Translations under genes and position numbers: made by a program
Part shown: positions 8,592 to 14,788 of the stretch, piece by piece
Layout of the letters: each line of letters begins with the position of its first letter
Position numbering within the stretch: the first letter of the stretch is position 1
Notes under the pieces: model-generated
Databases searched by the model: none
Seen by the model: only the letters and a program-made list of their open reading frames with translations
Told to the model about the DNA's origin: nothing
From: an uncultured Ruminococcus sp.
GTDB lineage: Bacteria > Bacillota > Clostridia > Oscillospirales > Acutalibacteraceae
DNA: 34,008 nt
Direction of reading: 5' to 3'
NCBI GenBank assembly: GCA_902762615.1
Contig: CACWOX010000023.1
Coordinates: forward strand, 1-34,008

Positions 8592-8620
8592 TTGACAAAG
8601 CTTTGACAAGGCTCTATAAT
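8592..8620 (+). promoter_or_regulatory. Perfect consensus sigma-A promoter
   Basis: TTGACA (8592-8597), 17-bp spacer, TATAAT (8615-8620). The expected start, about seven bases after the -10, is A8627, which is also the first base of a perfect 10-bp RNA stem. Confidence 0.85.
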
Positions 8621-8626
8621 GTTCAC

Positions 8627-8700
8627 AGCTGAGGGGAACCGCAGTAGGTGAATATAATTACCACTCTGTTTCGCTCCTCACGGATCATCCCCCCTCAGCT
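8627..8700 (+). ncRNA. Structured 5' leader or small RNA of unknown class
   Basis: Arms AGCTGAGGGG (8627-8636) and CCCCTCAGCT (8691-8700) form a perfect 10-bp closing stem. Inside, CCG (8639-8641) can pair with CGG (8681-8683). CAG (8642-8644) can pair with CTG (8666-8668), capped by GGTGA/TTACC (8647-8651 with 8658-8662). The closing stem is followed by a loose T-rich stretch rather than a tight T-run, so it is not a standard terminator. It starts at the predicted transcription start and lies 42 nt before the HPr-like gene, as a riboswitch-like or protein-binding leader would. I tried to match it to TPP, c-di-GMP, fluoride, THF, Mn and SRP RNA consensus features and found no fit. Confidence 0.55.
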
Positions 8701-8742
8701 TTGACATAGATTTTGCTTTTTATTTGGAAGGGGAATTTTTTT

Positions 8743-8976
8743 ATGATTAAAAAAAGCATCAAATTCACATCGGTCAATGAAATAAAGGAATTCGTCAATA
8801 TCACTATGACGCAACCCTTTGACATCGACCTTATCGCCGGCAGGTATATCGCCGACGCGAAATCCATTCTCTCGGTATTCGGACTTGACCTTGACAGCGA
8901 GGTAACGCTTGGCATTCACGCCACCGAGGAGGAAGCAGCCGCTTATCTCGCAAAAATTGCCAAGTATCTTGTCTGA
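8743..8976 (+). CDS. HPr-like protein lacking the active-site histidine
   Basis: A 77-residue protein whose second half follows HPr of the phosphotransferase system: DAKSILSVFGLDL aligns with the KSIM-GVMSLG segment of Bacillus HPr, followed by a strand and a Glu/Ala-rich final helix. Ser41 occupies the position of the regulatory Ser46. The first half has no GIHARP motif; about residue 10-11, where His15 would be, there are Ser-Val. It therefore cannot be an ordinary PEP phosphocarrier and resembles Crh, the Bacillus HPr paralogue with Gln15, which signals through HPr kinase. The start at 8743 follows GGAAGGGG; an upstream ATG (8713) precedes that site. Strong promoter, structured leader and terminator frame a single-gene unit. 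Function as a Crh-like regulator is inferred. Confidence 0.7.
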   Translation: MIKKSIKFTSVNEIKEFVNITMTQPFDIDLIAGRYIADAKSILSVFGLDLDSEVTLGIHATEEEAAAYLAKIAKYLV

Positions 8977-8998
8977 AAATAATTGAAACCATCCGATT

Positions 8999-9043
8999 AT
9001 CAGCTCTGCACGCTCCATTCCAACACGCAGAGCTGATTTTTTT
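8999..9043 (+). terminator. Rho-independent terminator of the HPr-like gene
   Basis: Perfect 11-bp arms ATCAGCTCTGC (8999-9009) and GCAGAGCTGAT (9027-9037) are followed by TTTTTTTATT. The convergent phosphatase gene stops at 9042 inside the T-run. Confidence 0.92.
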
Positions 9044-9746
9044 ATTCTTCCTGCTGTTTTTCCTCTTTGCGCTCCGGCGCATCGGCGATCAAATACTCCG
9101 CCTCATAGTAATCGTCTGACTCTTCGTCCTCCCTCGGAAGCGGAAGCGTCTGATAGACCTCCACCTTTTTTGCAGCTGTCCAGAGCTGAGGGTGTATCCT
9201 GATGGAATAGCCGCAGCCCGGCTCCATAGCCCATTCGGAAATGCTCGCCTCCGGCAGTCCGTACTGCGCAAGAATGGTCATTATCACACCCCCGTGGGTC
9301 ATGATCACCGCCGAAGGAATCCCCGTCTTCATCAGCGCCTCCACTATCTTCTCAAATGCCTGACACACACGCCTGCCGAATTCCACTCCCGACTCACCGC
9401 TCGGCGGAGCGACATTCCCATCAGAGGCAAGCCATTCGGCGAACTCCTTGCTGCCGCTCAGCTCTTCGGCTGTAAGCCCTTCAAATTCTCCGAAGTCGCA
9501 CTCGCGGAATTCGTCAATATCTATCGGCTTTACATTCGGGTAGATAATCCCGAGAGTCTGCTTGCAGCGCTGCATGGGGCTGGTGAAGTATGCCGCCGCT
9601 CCGGGATAGACATAATTTTCATCGAGCGAACGAATGTGCTGCATTCCTGTGTCGTTCAGAGGAATATCCTTGCTTCCTATATACTGTCCGTTAATATTTC
9701 CGTCAGTTATGCCATGTCTCAATAGATGAATTTGGTAAGTTTTCAT
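9042..9746 (-). CDS. Histidine phosphatase (phosphoglycerate-mutase-like) family protein
   Basis: A 234-residue cytoplasmic protein with the branch-1 histidine phosphatase signature LLRHGITDGN (phospho-accepting His11). SPMQRCKQT and ECDFGEFEGLT follow, and the second catalytic His is in MTHGGVI. These motifs fit broad phosphatases (CobC, PhoE or GpmB-like) more than a glycolytic mutase, but the substrate is not evident. The last ~35 residues form an acidic/charged tail (EDEESDDYYEAE, ERKEEKQQEE) absent from typical members. The ATG at 9746 follows GGAGGC by about 8 nt; an ATG seven codons earlier overlaps that site. No cobalamin genes are nearby, which argues against CobC. Confidence 0.88.
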   Translation of the reverse strand: MKTYQIHLLRHGITDGNINGQYIGSKDIPLNDTGMQHIRSLDENYVYPGAAAYFTSPMQRCKQTLGIIYPNVKPIDIDEFRECDFGEFEGLTAEELSGSKEFAEWLASDGNVAPPSGESGVEFGRRVCQAFEKIVEALMKTGIPSAVIMTHGGVIMTILAQYGLPEASISEWAMEPGCGYSIRIHPQLWTAAKKVEVYQTLPLPREDEESDDYYEAEYLIADAPERKEEKQQEE

Positions 9747-9900
9747 AAAACTGCCTCCAAATGACAAATTGTTATAAATAACTCTTGAAATGACACCCGG
9801 TTTATGCTATCATTTATGTTATTCGGTATAAAACATTCCGTTAAATACTGCTTCATATATTATAGCTTTAATATTGAATATAATCAAGTCTTAATTCGTA

Positions 9901-9928
9901 AAACGCTGAAAAAGTAAATTCAGCGTTT
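9901..9928. promoter_or_regulatory. Operator-like inverted repeat upstream of the XRE regulator
   Basis: AAACGCTGAA (9901-9910) and TTCAGCGTTT (9919-9928) are perfect 10-bp arms with an 8-bp gap, ending 34 bp before the regulator start. There is no T-run, so it is more likely a DNA-binding site, possibly for autoregulation. Confidence 0.45.
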
Positions 9929-9962
9929 ACTTAAACTATACGACAACCGAGGTGAACTTTCA

Positions 9963-10664
9963 GTGAATGACAGCTTTCCGCGAATTATAACTTTGCTTCG
10001 TACCGAGCGCAATATTACCCAGAAGGACGCGGCAAAGGATCTTAACATTTCTCAGGCGCTGCTCTCGCATTACGAACGGGGCGCAAGGGAATGCGGATTG
10101 GATTTCCTGATTAAAATTGCCGATTATTACGGCGTTTCCTGTGACTATCTGCTTGGCAGAACCTCCGACCGCAGCGGTGCAAAGCTCACGGTCAACGATA
10201 TTCCCGAGCCGGACGATGCCGCTGACAACATAATGAAAGGCTCCACACTGCCAATACTTAATAAAAAGCTGATTGCCAATTCACTCAATATTATTTTTGA
10301 CCTACTTCAAAAGCTGGACAATCCGGACCTCACAAATCAGATTTCAACTTATCATATGATTTCGGTCTATAAAATCTTCCGGATTCTCTACTCGGCAAAC
10401 TCGCAAAATTCATCCAGCTTCTTCTCGGTGTCAGAAAACACATTTCAGGGCTTTTCCGATGCGTCAATGAGCATCATTGAATCGCACATACGCTCCCTCG
10501 CAGCCGGCAGGGAAATTGACGGAATGAAACCTATCAGCGACACCCAGCCGCTCGCCATGTCGTTTGACAGCATAAACAGTGATTATCAGCTCTTTGCTTC
10601 CTCACTGATGAACCTCATCAGAAGCGCCGAAAGCGCGATGGATTTTTCTAAAGATAAAAATTAA
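9963..10664 (+). CDS. XRE-family transcriptional regulator
   Basis: A 233-residue protein with an N-terminal Cro/C1-type helix-turn-helix at about residues 7-61 (LLRTERNITQKDAAKDLN then QALLSHYERGAR and IADYYGVSCDYLLGRT). The remaining ~170 residues are a mostly helical domain with no recognised ligand motif. It starts with GTG at 9963, preceded by GAGGTG at 8 nt. It is divergent from the histidine phosphatase, and the shared 200-bp intergenic region contains a perfect inverted repeat next to its start, so autoregulation and possibly control of the phosphatase are plausible. Comparable XRE proteins occur as single chromosomal regulators in many Clostridia; targets are unknown. Confidence 0.88.
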   Translation: MNDSFPRIITLLRTERNITQKDAAKDLNISQALLSHYERGARECGLDFLIKIADYYGVSCDYLLGRTSDRSGAKLTVNDIPEPDDAADNIMKGSTLPILNKKLIANSLNIIFDLLQKLDNPDLTNQISTYHMISVYKIFRILYSANSQNSSSFFSVSENTFQGFSDASMSIIESHIRSLAAGREIDGMKPISDTQPLAMSFDSINSDYQLFASSLMNLIRSAESAMDFSKDKN

Positions 10665-10700
10665 AGCAGGCTTATCTATTGCGGTAAACCTGCTTTTTTA
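10663..10700 (+). terminator. Terminator of the XRE gene
   Basis: Arms AAAGCAGG (10663-10670) and CCTGCTTT (10689-10696), with inner TTA/TAA pairing, run into TTTTTTA. The stem starts within the stop codon. Confidence 0.88.
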
Positions 10701-10717
10701 TATGTAAACACAATAAA

Positions 10718-10757
10718 GCCGTGCGGCATATCGGCGTTTCGCTGAATGTCGCACGGC
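10718..10757 (-). terminator. Probable terminator of the glycogen operon
   Basis: Arms GCCGTGCG (10718-10725) and CGCACGGC (10750-10757) lie just after the glgA stop. On the minus strand they are followed by TTTATTG, a short T-tract, so efficiency may be moderate. Confidence 0.6.
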
Positions 10758-10780
10758 AATTTCTATTAGTAATCAATCAA

Positions 10781-12211
10781 TTATTCCTGATTAAGAATTT
10801 CCTTGTAAAGATTGTGATACTGCTTTGCTCTCTTGCCCCAGCTGTTGTCACAGTTCATGGCGCGCTTGACAAGAATCCTCCAGCCGTCTCGGTTGGAAAA
10901 TCCTCCCAATGCGCGGTAGATGGCGTTGAGCATCTCCCTGCCGTTGTAAGCCTGGAATACAAAGCCGTTGCCGTAGCCGTCTGCACTGTCCGAAACCGTA
11001 TCGCGCAGACTTCCGGTCTCTCTGACAATCGGAATGCTTCCGTAGCGCAGCGCGACCATCTGAGCCGTCGAGCCGGGAGCTATCTTTGAGGGTACGAGGA
11101 ACATATCGCTCGCCGCATAGATCTTGCGGGCAAGCTCCGGAATGAAGCCGAAGCAGGCGACGAATTTGTCGCGGTACTTCTCCTGCATCTGTCTGAAATA
11201 CTCCTCATATTCCCAGTCGCCCGAACCGAGTATGACAAACTGCACATCTGCGTATTGCAGCAGCTCTTCCAGCACATCGCGCAGAATATCCATGCCCTTG
11301 GGTGTGATCATACTGCTGACCATACCGATCATAGGAACGTCCTTGCGCTCAGGCAGGAAAAGTCTGCGCTGGAGTTCGCGCTTATTAATCTCCTTGCCGG
11401 TGATGAATGAATCGTCGCCGTACTGGGCATATGTCATCATATCGGTTTCCGGATTATAGGCTGCTTTATCCAGACCGTTGAGAATTCCCCTTATCTTTGA
11501 CCAGCGGTCGCGGATAATGGAATCCAGCCCGAACGAAAACCACGGGTCACGCAGCTCCTCGGCATAGGTCTGGCTGGATGTGGTGACGACATTTGCCGTC
11601 TCGATGGCGCCCTTGAGCAGATTGATGCAGCCGTCGAACTCCACCAGTCCCTTGTCGCTCTCGGGTATGCCGAGCACTTCTTCCACAAGCTCCATGCCAT
11701 ATTTACCCTGGTACTGGATATTGTGAATGGTAAAAACCGTCTTTGTGCCGTAGAACCACTCGTTCTTGGAGTAGAAAAGATGATAGTAAACAGGCACAAG
11801 CGCTGTCTGCCAGTCGTTGGCGTGAATAATATCAGGCTTATAATCAACATACGGCAGCATTTCGAGCACTGCACGGGAGAAGAAGGCAAATCTCTCGGCA
11901 TCGTCGTAATGCCCGTAGAAGCCTTTGCGCTTGAAGTAGTACTGATTGTCGATAAAATAGTAATCTATGCCTTTGTATCTCGCCTCAAAGACCCCGCAGT
12001 ACTGACGTCTCCACGCAACAGGAACCGAAAGGCTGACAATAAATTTCATGCTGTCCTTGAGCTCCTGCGGAATTCCGTCATACAGGGGCATTACCACGCG
12101 GCAGGTCACGAGTCGCTGACGCAAAGCGTATGGGAGACAACCCGCTACCTCGGCCAATCCGCCGGAATAGGCAAAAGGCATAGCCTCGCTTGTTACATAC
12201 AAAACTCTCAT
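10781..12211 (-). CDS. glgA: GT5 glycogen synthase homologue lacking key catalytic residues
   Basis: A 476-residue GlgA-fold protein of normal length, with GT5 landmarks throughout: GGLAEVAG (17-24), IIHANDWQTALVP (128-140), TVFTIHNIQYQG (158-169), ILNGLD (243-248) and ALRYGSIPIVRETGSLRDTV (387-406). A canonical enzyme adds ADP-glucose to glycogen. Three residues described as essential in E. coli GlgA are changed: Lys15 of KTGG is Tyr15 (AYSGG), Arg300 of SRLTxQKG is Ser300 (SSMITPKG, Lys305 kept), and Glu377 of FEPCG is Ala378 (KIAPG). It is the last gene of glgB-C-D-A, 47 bp after glgD. It may be a non-catalytic or altered paralogue with a true GlgA elsewhere; family membership is certain, activity is not. 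Confidence 0.88.
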   Translation of the reverse strand: MRVLYVTSEAMPFAYSGGLAEVAGCLPYALRQRLVTCRVVMPLYDGIPQELKDSMKFIVSLSVPVAWRRQYCGVFEARYKGIDYYFIDNQYYFKRKGFYGHYDDAERFAFFSRAVLEMLPYVDYKPDIIHANDWQTALVPVYYHLFYSKNEWFYGTKTVFTIHNIQYQGKYGMELVEEVLGIPESDKGLVEFDGCINLLKGAIETANVVTTSSQTYAEELRDPWFSFGLDSIIRDRWSKIRGILNGLDKAAYNPETDMMTYAQYGDDSFITGKEINKRELQRRLFLPERKDVPMIGMVSSMITPKGMDILRDVLEELLQYADVQFVILGSGDWEYEEYFRQMQEKYRDKFVACFGFIPELARKIYAASDMFLVPSKIAPGSTAQMVALRYGSIPIVRETGSLRDTVSDSADGYGNGFVFQAYNGREMLNAIYRALGGFSNRDGWRILVKRAMNCDNSWGKRAKQYHNLYKEILNQE

Positions 12212-12258
12212 ATTATAAAACCGTCCTTATCGAAGGATGTGCTGTGACTCTGATTTAA

Positions 12259-13374
12259 TCAGACCACACTGCCCTTGGAAACGTAGATCGGGTAGGACTC
12301 GGTGCCTATCATTGCCTTGCCGTCGCTGAAGGTTACGTCCTTGTCACTGACAAGATAGGTCAGCACGGTATCGTCGCCGATCACGGTGTCCTGCATGATG
12401 ATGCAGTTGGAGAGCTTGGAACCCTTGCCAACATGAACGCCGCGGAAGAGCACGCAATTTTCAACCTCGCCCTCAATGACACAGCCGTCGGCTATGATGG
12501 AATTGGTGACAACCGATCCGAGACCGTATCTGGTGGGCATTTCGTCTCTTTCCTTGGTGTAAATGGGACGCATGGGATTGAAGAGATCCTTGAGAACGTC
12601 CATATTCATCAGATCCATATTGACCTTGAAGTAAGACTGCATGGAATCCAGCGTGCCGACATAGCCTTCAAACCTATAGCCGTAAATCTTATTTTCAAGC
12701 ACGCCTCTTTGCAGTATGTCGCGGACAAAATTGCTGCGGTTTCTGCTGACGGCTTCGGCTATGGTTTTCTGCAGGAAGGACTTCCTCATGACATAGATGC
12801 CCATGCTCCATGTTGCCTTTTCGCCCTTCTTGGTGCCGACAACTATATCGGTAACCTTGTCCTGACCGTTGAGCTCGAGCACTACCGGCTCACTGAGATC
12901 AGCGGGCATTTCGCTGTTCTTGTAAACAATTGTAATATCGGCGTTGGTATCGAGATGTGCGTCGAGCACTTTCTTGAAATCGAGATTGCAAATCATGTCA
13001 CAGTCAGCGAGAATGACAAATTCCTCATTGCAGTTCTTGAGGAAGCTCGAAATGCCGTCAAGTGCTTCGATGCGGTTGCTGTACATCTGATTGCCGTTGC
13101 CGAAGGGAGGAAGGATAAACAGACCTTCACTCTTTCTGGAAAGATCCCATGCCTTGCCTGAGCCGAGGTGATCCATCAGCGAATGATAGTTGCTCTTGGT
13201 GATAACGCCAACCTTATTGACGCCGGAATTGACCATATTGGAAAGCGGGAAGTCTATGGTGCGGTATCTGCCGCCGAAGGGCACCGAGCCGAATGTTCTG
13301 ATATTGGTGACCTGCTGCATGGTATCGTCATGCATATTGGAAAAAATGATACCTACTACGTTATTTCCTCTCAT
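12259..13374 (-). CDS. glgD: GlgD, non-catalytic ADP-glucose pyrophosphorylase subunit
   Basis: A 371-residue homologue of GlgC typical of Firmicutes. The nucleotide-binding AGGxGxRL motif is replaced by FSNMHDDTMQQV and the SGDHIYKMD motif by ADCDMICNLD, so it should not catalyse by itself. FGGRYRTIDFPLSNMVNSG and the C-terminal left-handed beta-helix repeats (VIEGEVENCVLF, KLSNCIIMQDTVIG) are intact. GlgD associates with GlgC and raises its activity or shifts its regulation. Its ATG shares one base with the glgC stop (TAATG), and GGAGGT lies inside the glgC end, so translational coupling and a 1:1 complex are likely. Confidence 0.96.
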   Translation of the reverse strand: MRGNNVVGIIFSNMHDDTMQQVTNIRTFGSVPFGGRYRTIDFPLSNMVNSGVNKVGVITKSNYHSLMDHLGSGKAWDLSRKSEGLFILPPFGNGNQMYSNRIEALDGISSFLKNCNEEFVILADCDMICNLDFKKVLDAHLDTNADITIVYKNSEMPADLSEPVVLELNGQDKVTDIVVGTKKGEKATWSMGIYVMRKSFLQKTIAEAVSRNRSNFVRDILQRGVLENKIYGYRFEGYVGTLDSMQSYFKVNMDLMNMDVLKDLFNPMRPIYTKERDEMPTRYGLGSVVTNSIIADGCVIEGEVENCVLFRGVHVGKGSKLSNCIIMQDTVIGDDTVLTYLVSDKDVTFSDGKAMIGTESYPIYVSKGSVV

Positions 13375-14591
13375 TACTTTGTCACCTCCGGAATATCCTC
13401 TTCAACCATTGCCTTTGCCTTGACCACAGCGTTTGCACCAACCTTGACGCCTCCGCCGATAACGGCAATGCCCCAGTTGTCTCTGTTTTCCATCTGTTCG
13501 GGGCGCTCGCCTACCACAGCGCCGGGACCGATTACGGCGTTCTCGGCAACAATGGCAAACTGAACCACAGCGCCTTCCATAATCTTGGCGCCGGGCATGA
13601 TGATGGATTCGGTGACCTTGGCACCTGTCTCCACCTGCACGCCCTCAAAGAGAATAGAGAATTCCAACTGACCGTTGACCATACATCCCTCGGTAACAAG
13701 CGAATTCTGACAATCCGCATTCTTGCCGACATAGTGAGGCGGCATAATGGGATTGCGTGTAAATATTCTCCATGAAGGATCAGACATATCGAGCGGATCG
13801 TTGGGATCGAGCAGATCCATGTTGGCTTCCCAGAGAGAGTCGATGGTTCCGACGTCCTTCCAATATCCCTCGAACTTCCATGCGACCATCTTCTCGCCTG
13901 CATTCAGCATAGCGGGAAGTACGTCCTTGCCGAAGTCATTGCTGCTTTCGGGATTGGCTTCGTCCATTTCCAAATACTTGCGCAGCTTATCCCAGCTGAA
14001 GATATATATACCCATCGAAGCGTTGTTGCTCTTGGGTACCTTCGGCTTCTCGTCGAATTCGTAGATGGTGCCGTCCTCGTTGCAGTTGAGTATGCCGAAG
14101 CGGGAGGCTTCCTCCATCGGTACCTGATAGGCTGCGATGGTGCAGGCTGCTTTGTGCGACTTGTGGAAAGCGAGCATCTCGGAGTAGTCCATCTTGTAGA
14201 TGTGGTCGCCCGAGAGGATCACCACATAGTCGGGGTTGTATCTCTCAATAAAGGGGATATTCTGATAAATGGCATTTGCTGTGCCCTTATACCAGTCGGC
14301 ACCGTGTGTTCCCTGATAGGGCGGAAGAGCGTGAACGCCTCCGTACATTGTATCGAGATTCCATGGCTGACCGTTGCCCAGATAGTCATTGAGCACGAGC
14401 GGCTGATACTGCGTCAGAACGCCGACAGTGTCTATGCCGGAATTGACGCAGTTGGACAGCGGGAAGTCGATTATCCTGTATTTGCCTCCAAACGGTACTG
14501 CCGGCTTTGCAATTCTCTTGGTCAGGGCATAAAGTCTGCTGCCCTGTCCGCCTGCAAGCAGCATTGCAATACATTCTTGCTTTGGATACAT
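13374..14591 (-). CDS. glgC: Glucose-1-phosphate adenylyltransferase, catalytic subunit
   Basis: A 405-residue enzyme making ADP-glucose from ATP and glucose-1-phosphate, the committed step of bacterial glycogen synthesis. The N-terminal pyrophosphorylase motif [13 protein letters not shown] and [19 protein letters not shown] are intact. [10 protein letters not shown] carries the metal-binding Asp, FDEKP the sugar-phosphate Lys, and GYWKDVGTI follows. The C-terminal beta-helix is present. The ATG at 14591 follows AGGAGG by about 10 nt. It lies 197 bp downstream of glgB, with a strong hairpin in the gap, and overlaps glgD by one base. Confidence 0.97.
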   Translation of the reverse strand: MYPKQECIAMLLAGGQGSRLYALTKRIAKPAVPFGGKYRIIDFPLSNCVNSGIDTVGVLTQYQPLVLNDYLGNGQPWNLDTMYGGVHALPPYQGTHGADWYKGTANAIYQNIPFIERYNPDYVVILSGDHIYKMDYSEMLAFHKSHKAACTIAAYQVPMEEASRFGILNCNEDGTIYEFDEKPKVPKSNNASMGIYIFSWDKLRKYLEMDEANPESSNDFGKDVLPAMLNAGEKMVAWKFEGYWKDVGTIDSLWEANMDLLDPNDPLDMSDPSWRIFTRNPIMPPHYVGKNADCQNSLVTEGCMVNGQLEFSILFEGVQVETGAKVTESIIMPGAKIMEGAVVQFAIVAENAVIGPGAVVGERPEQMENRDNWGIAVIGGGVKVGANAVVKAKAMVEEDIPEVTK

Positions 14592-14654
14592 CTTGTATAT
14601 TCCTCCTTGCGTATCGCCTGTTGAGTTTCCGTTGATTATTTTAGCTTAAATTCA

Positions 14655-14703
14655 TACAGCACTCAAGGCAGCGTAGTCCGGGCGCCGCCTTGAGTGAGCT
14701 GTA
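14655..14703 (-). other. Large stem-loop between glgB and glgC
   Basis: ACTCAAGGC-A-GCG (14661-14673) pairs with CGC-C-GCCTTGAGT (14683-14695), and the outer TACAGC/GCTGTA (14655-14660, 14698-14703) extends it. On the minus strand it is followed by ATGAATTTAA, not a T-run, so it is unlikely to terminate strongly. It could be an mRNA-processing or stability element setting the glgB:glgC ratio. Confidence 0.6.
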
Positions 14704-14788
14704 AAAGCTGTATAATGTTCAAGCTGTTTTGATATATCTTTGCCCGGTATCTGTTCCGTCAGATATAAATATGCCTGTCTTAATAAGA

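Noticed and set aside
8627-8700. Simple rho-independent terminator interpretation of the 10-bp stem
   Set aside because: The stem encloses 54 nt, begins at a consensus promoter's start site, and is followed by TTTGACATAG rather than a T-run.
10781-12211. glgA as a decaying pseudogene
   Set aside because: The frame is full length, has no stops or frameshift, keeps other conserved motifs and has normal operon spacing; only specific active-site positions are changed.
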